Below are positions 41,692-49,334 of a DNA stretch of 64,000 nucleotides, in pieces. Made by a program: the position numbers and the translations under genes. The stretch is from Microbacterium sp. zg-B96 (GTDB lineage Bacteria; Actinomycetota; Actinomycetes; Actinomycetales; Microbacteriaceae). Below the pieces are notes generated by a model. The model was not told where the DNA came from. It searched no databases and saw only the letters and a list, made by a program, of their open reading frames with translations. The stretch is from NCBI RefSeq assembly GCF_030246865.1, contig NZ_CP126738.1, positions 3,162,001-3,226,000 of the forward strand. Direction: 5' to 3'. Every line of letters starts with the position of its first letter. Positions within the stretch are counted from its first letter, which is position 1.

Positions 41692-42876
41692 GTGACCCAC
41701 ACCACCATGACCGCCGCCGACGGGGCGACCCTGCTCAGCCGCGCGGAAGAGCTCGTGCCGCTGCTGCGCGAGACAGCTGCCGAGGCGGAGACACTGCGGC
41801 GCCTGCCTGACCGCGTCATCGACGCCTTTGAAGCGGCGGGGTTCTTCACGGCGATGCGCCCTGTGGACACCGGCGGCTCGGCGATCGACTTCGGCACCTT
41901 CATCGACATCGTCCGCACCCTCTCCCGCGGGGACGCGTCGGCGGGGTGGGTGGGCGCGTTCCTGCTTTCGCACAACTGGTTGCTGTCGCGGCTCAACACG
42001 CAGGCGCAGGAGGAGATCTTCGGCGCCGGGCCTGGGCTGGCCGCAGCGGTCGCCGCCCCTCCCGGGCAGGCAGTGCCCGTCGAGGGCGGCTACCGCGTGA
42101 CCGGGAGGTGGCGCTTCGCGTCCGCGATCCTGCACTCGAACTGGGTCGTGGTCGCCGCCGCCGGAGAGCACGGACCGCTCGCGGTGGTCGCGCGCGTCGA
42201 TGACGGGACGATCATCGACACCTGGCGCGTGCCCGGAATGCGGGCGACCGGGTCGAACGACTTCGAGCTCACCGATGCGTTCGTCCCCACCCATCGGGTC
42301 GTCGACTTCATCGCCTACTCATCCCGCGACAACGACGGCGCCGCCCTTCACCCGTCATACGACTTGCTGCAGTATCCGATGTACCGCGTCCTGTCCCTCA
42401 TCCACAGCGCCGTCGCCGTCGGCACGGCCGAGGCCGCACTGGAACTGTTTCCGCAGGCGATGGGCACGCGCGTGCGCCCGGCGAGCCGCGTGCCGTACCT
42501 GCACGAGCCCGAAACTCACGCCGCGTACGGTCAGGCGGCGCAGCAGGCGCTCATCGGCCGACTGCTGCTGGATGACGCCGTCTCCCGCACCGAGCGGCTG
42601 TACGCGCCCGGCAGCCCGGAGCCGTCGATGGCGGAGCGTGCGAAGCTCAACCTCGACGTGGCAGCCAGCGGCACGGAGGCGTTCGCCGCCGTCGACACCA
42701 TCGTTCAGGCTGCGGGCGCCAGCGTCCTGCGCGACGGCACCGACTACGACCGCATAGCCCGCAACACGCTGGTCATGCGCAATCACACCACCCTGGACTG
42801 GCGCCACGCACAGCTACTCGCAGGCCGAGTACTGCTCGGACAGAGCCTCGGCGACCACGCCGATGCCCTGTATTGA
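41692..42876 (+). CDS. Group D flavin monooxygenase 4 (acyl-CoA dehydrogenase fold)
   Basis: A 394-residue member of the same fold, starting at GTG 41692 after GGAGAAC. Core features: GGSAIDFGTFIDIVRTLSRGDASAGW, TGRWRFASAILHSNW, MRATGSNDFELTDAFVP. It is a diverged paralogue of the other three. Tandem with monooxygenase 3 (36-base gap): the pair may act in sequence or as a hetero-complex. A 13-bp tandem repeat runs across its stop codon. Confidence 0.82.
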   Translation: MTHTTMTAADGATLLSRAEELVPLLRETAAEAETLRRLPDRVIDAFEAAGFFTAMRPVDTGGSAIDFGTFIDIVRTLSRGDASAGWVGAFLLSHNWLLSRLNTQAQEEIFGAGPGLAAAVAAPPGQAVPVEGGYRVTGRWRFASAILHSNWVVVAAAGEHGPLAVVARVDDGTIIDTWRVPGMRATGSNDFELTDAFVPTHRVVDFIAYSSRDNDGAALHPSYDLLQYPMYRVLSLIHSAVAVGTAEAALELFPQAMGTRVRPASRVPYLHEPETHAAYGQAAQQALIGRLLLDDAVSRTERLYAPGSPEPSMAERAKLNLDVAASGTEAFAAVDTIVQAAGASVLRDGTDYDRIARNTLVMRNHTTLDWRHAQLLAGRVLLGQSLGDHADALY

Positions 42877-42913
42877 TGACCTGTATTGATGCGCTGTACT
42901 GATGCGTTGATTC
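42862..42913 (+). repeat. 13-bp tandem repeat across a stop codon
   Basis: Four 13-base units beginning GATG (GATGCCCTGTATT, GATGACCTGTATT, GATGCGCTGTACT, GATGCGTTGATTC), progressively diverged. The stop TGA of monooxygenase 4 (42874-42876) spans the junction of units 1 and 2. Because 13 is not a multiple of 3, unit gain or loss leaves the protein end unchanged but alters spacing to the next gene. Confidence 0.7.
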
Positions 42914-42935
42914 GCCGCGGAAGAGGACCGAGAGC

Positions 42936-43583
42936 ATGACCGACGAGGATGTCCTGCGACGCCTGGACCGGCTGGAGGCGGCCCAGGCCGTGCAGAACGT
43001 GATGGGCACGTACGAGTACCTTCATTCCGCCTACCGCAACGCCGAGATCGTCGACCTCTTCGCCGACGTCGATGACCTGCTCATCGAGATGCCCGCCGGG
43101 ATCTGGCGGGGGCGGGATGCCGCGTACCGCTGCTTCGGCGTGACATTCGAGCAGGAGCTCACCCGGCCCGACCGCCGCGGCGAGCTCGTCGAGCACACTC
43201 TGACGACCCCTGTCATCGAGGTGGCCGCCGACGCGCAGACCGCCAAGGCGGTCTGGAACTCACCCGGCCACGAAGCACATCGCTTCTTCTGGGTCGAGGG
43301 AAGCCCGCAGATCGAGTTCTGGTACTGGTGCACCTACTCGGTGGACTTCCTGCGCACGGAATCCGGCTGGAAGATCTGGCACCTGCACGTCTACCAGACG
43401 TGGGCCAGCGAGGTCGGAAAGAGCATCCTGGACGCTCCCCCGCCGCCGGAACCGCCCATCCCGAACGGCCCGGGGCGCCCCGATGAGCCCATCTCATTCG
43501 AGACGAAGTACAGTCGCAATCGAGCACCGGCGCTCGTTCCGGTCCCACCGAAGCCCTACGACACATTCATCGCGGAGGACTGA
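42936..43583 (+). CDS. SnoaL/NTF2-like protein
   Basis: A 215-residue SnoaL_4-type protein: helical start VLRRLDRLEAAQAVQNVMGTYEYLHSAYRN, then beta-sheet segments ending in SGWKIWHLHVYQTW near residue 150, and a Pro-rich tail. Proteins of this type occur as ring-hydroxylating or cyclase-like partners. ATG 42936 follows GAGGACCGAGAGC. The DppB-like permease gene starts 14 bases after its stop. Confidence 0.78.
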   Translation: MTDEDVLRRLDRLEAAQAVQNVMGTYEYLHSAYRNAEIVDLFADVDDLLIEMPAGIWRGRDAAYRCFGVTFEQELTRPDRRGELVEHTLTTPVIEVAADAQTAKAVWNSPGHEAHRFFWVEGSPQIEFWYWCTYSVDFLRTESGWKIWHLHVYQTWASEVGKSILDAPPPPEPPIPNGPGRPDEPISFETKYSRNRAPALVPVPPKPYDTFIAED

Positions 43584-43597
43584 GAGATGGTCCTTCC

Positions 43598-44539
43598 ATG
43601 ACCCGCCTCATTCTGGGACGCCTCGCACTTGCCGTGCCGCTGCTGTTCATCGTCTCCTTCCTCACCTTCCTCCTCATCGCCATCGCGCCGGGGGACCCCG
43701 CCGCGACGGTGCTGGGCAACGCCGCCACCCCCGAACGGGTCGCGGAGGTGCGCACTCAGCTGGGCCTCGATCAGCCGCTCCTCCTGCAGTACTGGAACTG
43801 GCTGACTGCCGCGCTGCACGGCGACCTCGGAGTGTCTTTGCTGACCGCTCAGCCTGTGCTGGACACGATCGGCCAGCGCATCGGGGTCACCCTCAGCCTC
43901 GTCCTCGCCGCGCTCGCCCTGTCCACGATCGGCGGTGTCCTGATCGGCATGCTGGGTGCGCTGCGCGGGGGGTGGCTGAGCCGCGCGCTCGAGTGGGCGG
44001 CGGTCGTCGTCTCGGCGATCCCGCCCTTCTGGCTCGGCTTCCTCCTGATCGCCTGGTTCGCCCTTCAGATGCCTCTCCTGCCGGCAACCGGATACGTCCC
44101 GCCGACGCAGTCGATCGACGGCTGGATCCGTTCGCTCATCCTCCCGGTGGCGACCTTGGTGGCCGCACCCCTGGTGGGAATCGCGAAGCAGACCAAGGAC
44201 TCCATGCAGGAGGCCCTCGCCAAGGACTTCGTCGCGGCGCTGCGCGCGGACGGCAGGTCCGAGATGCGCATCATCTGGGCGCATGTGCTCAAGAGCGCAG
44301 CGATTCCCATCGTCACCATCGTGGGCGTGTTCTTCATCGCCATGATCGGAGGCACCGTCTTCGCCGAGACGGTCTTCTCCCTCCCGGGTCTGGGCACCCT
44401 GGTGGTCGGCGCGGCGCAGACCGGTGACTTCCCCCTCGTGCAGGGGGTCGTCGTCGTACTCTGCCTCGGTGTGGTCATCGTCAACCTCGTCGTAGAGATG
44501 CTCTACGGCTGGCTCAACCCGAAGGCGAGAATGTCATGA
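43598..44539 (+). CDS. ABC transporter permease (DppB type)
   Basis: A 313-residue inner-membrane permease with six predicted helices. The N-terminal MTRLILGRLALAVPLLFIVSFLTFLL segment and the EAA-like loop (EALAKDFVAALRADGRSEMRI) identify the DppB/OppB group. ATGA overlap with the next gene shows translational coupling. Confidence 0.88.
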   Translation: MTRLILGRLALAVPLLFIVSFLTFLLIAIAPGDPAATVLGNAATPERVAEVRTQLGLDQPLLLQYWNWLTAALHGDLGVSLLTAQPVLDTIGQRIGVTLSLVLAALALSTIGGVLIGMLGALRGGWLSRALEWAAVVVSAIPPFWLGFLLIAWFALQMPLLPATGYVPPTQSIDGWIRSLILPVATLVAAPLVGIAKQTKDSMQEALAKDFVAALRADGRSEMRIIWAHVLKSAAIPIVTIVGVFFIAMIGGTVFAETVFSLPGLGTLVVGAAQTGDFPLVQGVVVVLCLGVVIVNLVVEMLYGWLNPKARMS

Positions 44540-46452
44540 CGATGACCCGCTCCCTCGTCATCCCCCGACGCCGAGCCGTACGAAGCCCGTTCTCCCGACT
44601 GATCCGCCGCCCTGCCGCGATCGTCTCCGGGGCGGTGTTGGCCGTCGTCATCATCGCGTGCCTGCTCGCTCCGGTCCTCCCCTTGCCCGACCCCAACCAG
44701 GTCGACCTGCTCGCCGCGCTGGCCGCCCCCAGCGCCGAGCACCCGCTCGGCACGGACCAGCTGGGCCGCGACCTCCTCAGCCGCCTGCTGTTCGGCGGCA
44801 TCCCGTCGCTCGGCTACGCGAGTGTCGTCCTCATCGTCGCCCTGCTCTTGGGCGTCCCGCTGGGGATCCTCGCCGGTTTCCAGGGCGGCTGGTGGGACCG
44901 GGTCATCACGACGAGCGCCGATATCGGCCTGGCCATGCCGGTGCTGGTCATGACCATCGTCATCCTGAGCGTGTTCGACGGCGTTTTCCTGGTCGCCATG
45001 GTGCTGCTCGGCGTGCTGATGTCCCCACCGGTTGTGCGCAACATCCGGGGCGCCGTGATCGCCGTGCGCCGGGAGAACTTCGTCGACGCGGCTCGAGTGG
45101 CGGGCCTCGCGCCCCTGAAGATCATGGCCTCGCACATCCTGCCGCGCATCGTCGGCCCTCTGCTCGTCCAGGCGACGCTGATCGCCGGAGTCGGCGTCGC
45201 GTTCACCGTAGGCCTCGCCTTCCTCGGATTCGGCCCGCAGCCTCCGGACGCGACGTGGGGCGGCATGATCCAGGATGCCGTCCTCGCCCTTTCCCGGTCG
45301 CAGGGACCCATGATCGTCGCCGGCGCCGCCGTGGCGGTCACCGTGCTGGCACTGAACGTCCTCGGTGACACCCTGCGGGAGGCGAGCGTTGACCCGTGGA
45401 CGGGCGCGTCCCGCAAGGCCGCGACCGCCACCCGTCCCGCCAAGGTCGAGGCCGGCTCCGCGCTCGTCTCAGTCCGCGACCTCGACGTGCACTACACGGC
45501 CGGGTCACGAGACGCCCTCGTGGTCGACGGCATCAGCTTCGACATCGCCCCGGGGGAAGCCGTGGGGCTGGTCGGCGAGTCCGGGTGCGGCAAATCCACA
45601 GTGGCGCGGGCGCTCGCGCGCATCCTGCCGGCAGCCGGCCGAACCACCGGCGGCGGGGTTCGCTTCCGCGACCAGGCCGTGCTCGAACTCACCGGCAAAG
45701 AACTGCGCACCTACCGCGGAGGTTCCGTCGCCTACGTCTTCCAGGACCCGATGGCGACCCTGGAGCCCACAATCCGGGTCGGCCAGCTGCTCACCCAGGT
45801 CCTTCGCCTGCATCACGACATCACCAAACGCGAGGCGCGGACGCGCGCACTCGACCTGCTCCGTCGCGTGCAGATCACCGACGCGGAGACGATCGCCCGA
45901 CGGTACCCGCACGAGCTTTCCGGAGGCCTCGCGCAGCGCGTCGCGATCGCACGGGCGATCGCGGGCGAGCCTGATCTCCTCATTGCGGATGAGCCGACGA
46001 CCGCTCTCGACGCCTCCATCCGGCTGGGCGTGCTGGACCTGCTGCGCAGCCTGCAGCAGGAGTCCGGCATGGCGCTCCTGATCGTCAGTCACGACTGGGA
46101 CGTGATCCGCCACCTCTGCGACCGGGCCATGGTGATGTACTCCGGGCAGATTTCCGAGGAGGGCCGAGTCGACGACCTGCTCGAGCACAGCGCGCACCCC
46201 TACACGCGGGCGCTGCTGGCCTGCCGGCCCCGCGCCGACGCCGACCGTTCCCTACCGCTCGTGTCCACGCCCGGGCAGGTCGCCGCCCCGGGATCATGGC
46301 CGAGCGGCTGCCGGTTCGCCCCGCGATGCCCGATCGCGCGGGTCGAGTGCCGGAGTGCACCGGTTCCCCTGTTCGACCTCCCGGGCGACCAGGCGAGTCG
46401 CTGTCTGTTCGCGCACGAGGTCCGTGCCCAGACCGTGGAGGTCGCCCGATGA
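44536..46452 (+). CDS. Fused ABC permease-ATPase (DppC-DppD)
   Basis: A 638-residue fusion. Residues ~1-285 are a DppC/OppC-type permease with about six helices and the loop NFVDAARVAGLAPLKI. Residues ~310-638 are a DppD-type ATPase with Walker A GESGCGKST (347-355), signature LSGGLAQRV, Walker B LLIADEPTTALD and the C-terminal Cys-rich oligopeptide-ABC extension (CRFAPRCPIARVEC). The polypeptide is continuous with no frameshift. Such fusions occur occasionally in actinobacteria. Overlaps the next gene by ATGA. Confidence 0.88.
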   Translation: MTMTRSLVIPRRRAVRSPFSRLIRRPAAIVSGAVLAVVIIACLLAPVLPLPDPNQVDLLAALAAPSAEHPLGTDQLGRDLLSRLLFGGIPSLGYASVVLIVALLLGVPLGILAGFQGGWWDRVITTSADIGLAMPVLVMTIVILSVFDGVFLVAMVLLGVLMSPPVVRNIRGAVIAVRRENFVDAARVAGLAPLKIMASHILPRIVGPLLVQATLIAGVGVAFTVGLAFLGFGPQPPDATWGGMIQDAVLALSRSQGPMIVAGAAVAVTVLALNVLGDTLREASVDPWTGASRKAATATRPAKVEAGSALVSVRDLDVHYTAGSRDALVVDGISFDIAPGEAVGLVGESGCGKSTVARALARILPAAGRTTGGGVRFRDQAVLELTGKELRTYRGGSVAYVFQDPMATLEPTIRVGQLLTQVLRLHHDITKREARTRALDLLRRVQITDAETIARRYPHELSGGLAQRVAIARAIAGEPDLLIADEPTTALDASIRLGVLDLLRSLQQESGMALLIVSHDWDVIRHLCDRAMVMYSGQISEEGRVDDLLEHSAHPYTRALLACRPRADADRSLPLVSTPGQVAAPGSWPSGCRFAPRCPIARVECRSAPVPLFDLPGDQASRCLFAHEVRAQTVEVAR

Positions 46453-47252
46453 CTGCTGACTCACTGCTCCGGGTGGAAGATCTCACGGTCGACTACGGCT
46501 CTGGCCGACGGCGACATCGGGCCGTCGACAGCGTGAGCTTCGAGATCGCCGAGGGCGAGACGCTGGGTCTGCTCGGCGAATCCGGCTCGGGCAAGTCGAC
46601 GATCGGGCGGGCCCTTCTGGGACTCGCACCCATCACCTCGGGGAGGATCTTCTTCCGCGGGACAGAACTGTCGGCATTGTCGGCGGCCCGCCGCCGCGCG
46701 TTCGGCTCACAGATCCGTGCGGTGTTCCAGGACCCCAACAGCACGCTGAACCCCGTCAAACGCGTCCGGAGCGCATTACTGGAGGGCATCCCTCGCACGG
46801 AGCGAGATGCGACGACGCGGATCCAGGACCTCCTCGACCGGATGGGTCTGCCCGCGGGCGCCGCGGACAGCTTCCCCGCCGCATTCTCCGGCGGTCAACG
46901 TCAGCGCATCGCCATCGCACGAGCGATGATGAGTCGTCCCGCCCTGGTCGTCTGCGATGAGCCGGTGACGGCGCTGGACGTGTCGGTCCAGGCCCAGGTA
47001 CTGAACCTGCTGCGCGAGGTGCAGCGCGACACCGGCGTGAGCTTCCTGTTCATCGGCCACGACATCGAGATCGTCCGCTTCATGTCCGAGCGCATCGCCG
47101 TCCTGCAGCATGGCCGGATCGTGGAGATCGGCGCCGCGGACGACGTCGTGCGGTCGCCCCAGCACCTGTACACGAAGGAGCTCGTGGCCGCGATGCTCGC
47201 CACCGGTGAGCGCCCGGAGCCTCTCGAGCGTGCGGTCGGCGTCACTCAGTGA
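46449..47252 (+). CDS. ABC transporter ATP-binding protein (DppF type)
   Basis: A 267-residue ATPase with Walker A GESGSGKST near residue 45, signature FSGGQRQRIAIA near 155 and Walker B ALVVCDEPVTALD. It pairs with the ATPase half of the preceding fusion to power the importer. ATG 46449 overlaps the preceding stop by 4 bases. Last gene of the operon; converges on tetR after 19 bases. Confidence 0.88.
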   Translation: MTADSLLRVEDLTVDYGSGRRRHRAVDSVSFEIAEGETLGLLGESGSGKSTIGRALLGLAPITSGRIFFRGTELSALSAARRRAFGSQIRAVFQDPNSTLNPVKRVRSALLEGIPRTERDATTRIQDLLDRMGLPAGAADSFPAAFSGGQRQRIAIARAMMSRPALVVCDEPVTALDVSVQAQVLNLLREVQRDTGVSFLFIGHDIEIVRFMSERIAVLQHGRIVEIGAADDVVRSPQHLYTKELVAAMLATGERPEPLERAVGVTQ

Positions 47253-47271
47253 CGGCGCCCCGACGCGGCAG

Positions 47272-47919
47272 TCAGGAATCCTCGGACGGCTCCCGCGACG
47301 CGGTGGCGAGGGGAAGCAGGATATCGTCCAGCAGGTAGTCCAGGAAGGCGTCGTCGATCGGCTCGTTCCAGACCGCGCGGTGGTGCATGATCGGCAATGC
47401 GATGTCCGGCACGAGGTCGAGGTTGACCCCGGGGCCGACCTCGCCGCGAGCGATCGCTCGCATGAGAGGTCGTTGGGTTGCCTCCCGCACACTCTCCTGC
47501 GTCTCCTGCCGCATGAGACGAAAGACCGTCTCATCGCGCTGCGCCCCGTCCAGCAGGGCGATGATGAGCCGGCGGTTCTCTCGGAGCATCTGCGCTGCCC
47601 CATCCAGGATCACGCGAAGTTCCGGCCGCAGGGCACCCAGGTCACCAGGGTCGCTCGGACGCTGACCGCCGAAGGACATTTCGATCGCCTCGCGGATGAG
47701 GTCCACCTTGGTGGGCCAGCGCCGGTACAAGGTCGCTTTGGATGCCTTCGCGGCCGCGGCGATCGCGTCGACGGTGACGCCCTCGATGCCACGCGCCGCC
47801 ACGAGCTCGAGAACGACCCGCTGGATGTCTTCGCGCCGTTCCTCGCCGCGCGACCGTGCGGCGCCCTTCGCCTTCGGCTTCACGTTGCTCATGCTGGTCC
47901 CGCCCTTCGCTTCGCTCAC
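47272..47919 (-). CDS. TetR-family regulator
   Basis: A 215-residue TetR protein with a basic N-terminal tail, HTH GVTVDAIAAAAKASKATLYRRWPTK (residues ~48-72) and a TetR_C-type ligand domain. Start ATG 47919; an ATG 27 bases further in is an alternative. The perfect ACGAAAC-g-GTTTCGT palindrome in its divergent promoter is the obvious operator. It should repress the SDR-VOC-ALDH-reductase operon until a ligand binds. Confidence 0.87.
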   Translation of the reverse strand: MSEAKGGTSMSNVKPKAKGAARSRGEERREDIQRVVLELVAARGIEGVTVDAIAAAAKASKATLYRRWPTKVDLIREAIEMSFGGQRPSDPGDLGALRPELRVILDGAAQMLRENRRLIIALLDGAQRDETVFRLMRQETQESVREATQRPLMRAIARGEVGPGVNLDLVPDIALPIMHHRAVWNEPIDDAFLDYLLDDILLPLATASREPSEDS

Positions 47920-47994
47920 CCCCCGAGCGTAGTCTCAAGAACCGTCGCGTACTGCCTCCCGCGCCTCATTAGAGCGGGACCCGCGCGCTTATAT

Positions 47995-48017
47995 ACGAAA
48001 CGGTTTCGTTCTATAGT
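47995..48017 (+). promoter_or_regulatory. TetR operator and leaderless promoter
   Basis: ACGAAAC-g-GTTTCGT (47995-48009) is a perfect 7-1-7 palindrome ending 2 bases before TATAGT (48012-48017). That -10 is 6 bases from the ATG at 48024, so the mRNA should begin at or next to the start codon. The operator fills the -35/-10 spacer; the -35 (TTATAT) is weak. Confidence 0.7.
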
Positions 48018-48023
48018 TGTCGC

Positions 48024-48806
48024 ATGGCCGATGACGTGACCGCTGCTGAACTCTTCTCCCTGCACGGGCAGGTCGCAATCGTGACCGGAGCGACAACCGG
48101 ACTCGGGCGGGAGACGGCACGCCTTCTCGCTTCCGCAGGAGCCACGACGGTGCTGAGCGGCCTGGCTTCGGAGCATCCCGAGCGCGTCGCCGCGCAATTC
48201 GCCGACCGTGGGCTGCCGATCGTGGGGCGCGTCTGCGACGTATCCTCCGCCGAAGAAGTGACCGCGCTCGTCGACGCCACACACGCAGAGTTCGGCCGTA
48301 TCGACACCGTGTTCGCCAACGCGGGCATCTCACTCGAGGATCGGCCGAGCGACCTGTCATCGGATGAGAAGTTCGACCGGATGTTCGACGTCAATGTCCG
48401 CAGCGTCCTGCACCTGGCCGCGTGCGCCCTCCCCCGGATGGCCGCCGGCGGCGGAGGTGCCTTCATCATCATGTCGAGCCTGGCCGGGATCCGTGGCAAC
48501 ACCAAGATTCCCGTCTACGGCCTCACCAAGGCCGCGAACGCCCAGCTCGCCCGGAACCTCGCGGTCGAGTGGGGACCGTCCGGCATTCGAGTGAACTCCA
48601 TCGCCCCAGGGGTCATCCAGACCGATTTCGCGAAAGTGATAACCGAGGGCCCCCACCGCCAAGCACGGCTTGCGAAGACGCCGATGCGTCGATTCGGCGA
48701 GCCCTACCATGTAGCCGGCACGGTGCTGTGGCTCGCTTCCGCGGCGGGATCCTTCACCTCCGGTCAGAACATCGTCGTCGACGGTGGAACGGTCATCGGA
48801 GACTGA
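48024..48806 (+). CDS. SDR-family oxidoreductase
   Basis: A 260-residue classical SDR: cofactor motif TGATTGLGRETA, NAG in VFANAGIS, catalytic Ser in IMSSLAG and Tyr-x-x-x-Lys in VYGLTKAAN. It oxidises an alcohol or reduces a ketone with NAD(P). Appears to be read from a leaderless mRNA under TetR control. First gene of a four-gene operon; the VOC gene starts 1 base after its stop. Confidence 0.87.
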   Translation: MADDVTAAELFSLHGQVAIVTGATTGLGRETARLLASAGATTVLSGLASEHPERVAAQFADRGLPIVGRVCDVSSAEEVTALVDATHAEFGRIDTVFANAGISLEDRPSDLSSDEKFDRMFDVNVRSVLHLAACALPRMAAGGGGAFIIMSSLAGIRGNTKIPVYGLTKAANAQLARNLAVEWGPSGIRVNSIAPGVIQTDFAKVITEGPHRQARLAKTPMRRFGEPYHVAGTVLWLASAAGSFTSGQNIVVDGGTVIGD

Positions 48807-48807
48807 C

Positions 48808-49320
48808 ATGAAGATCTTCCAGTACGCCTACACCAGCCCCGACATCGAGGCGACAGCGCGGGCCTGGACCGAGACGCTGGGCGTCGGCCCGTGGACGGTG
48901 CGCGGACCCTTCACTGCCCCGGATGCCACCTACCAGGGCGAGCCGTTCCGGGCGAGCCTCACCGTGGCGCGGACGTTCGACGGCCCCGTCATGATCGAGC
49001 TGATCCAGCAGCACGACGACCACCCATCGATCTTCCGCGACGCGGTCCGCTCCCGCGGCCACGGGTTCCATCACGTCGCGATCACGAGTCCGCCCGACCA
49101 GTTCGACGAGCGCGCCGCGGGCCTCGTGGCCGTCGGCGGGCCCGCCACCTTCGAGGACGTGCTCCCCAACGGAGCACGCGTCGCCTTCTTCCCCGGCGCG
49201 CCGGGGTCTGCCGGGCTGATCGAGCTCGTGGAGCTCACCCCTGCGCAGGCCGCCGCCCTCGAGGATCTGCGTGCCATGTGCGCCGGCTGGGACGGCACCG
49301 ACCCCTGGCGCACCGCCTGA
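48808..49320 (+). CDS. VOC-family (glyoxalase-like) protein
   Basis: A 170-residue protein matching the Glyoxalase_4 type: FQYAYTSPDIEATARAWTETLGVGPW at the N terminus and HGFHHVAI near residue 90. Putative metal ligands are His88/His91 region and Glu in LIELVELTP. It resembles epimerase- and isomerase-like VOC members rather than ring-cleaving ones. ATG 48808 chosen; an upstream in-frame ATG lies inside the SDR gene. Confidence 0.75.
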   Translation: MKIFQYAYTSPDIEATARAWTETLGVGPWTVRGPFTAPDATYQGEPFRASLTVARTFDGPVMIELIQQHDDHPSIFRDAVRSRGHGFHHVAITSPPDQFDERAAGLVAVGGPATFEDVLPNGARVAFFPGAPGSAGLIELVELTPAQAAALEDLRAMCAGWDGTDPWRTA

Positions 49321-49334
49321 ACCCGAGGAGAACC

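Noticed and set aside
40219..42294. Open 691-codon frame on the minus strand opposite monooxygenases 3 and 4
   Set aside because: Antisense shadow: composition typical of GC-rich reverse frames, no domain, and it runs through two genes and the gap between them.
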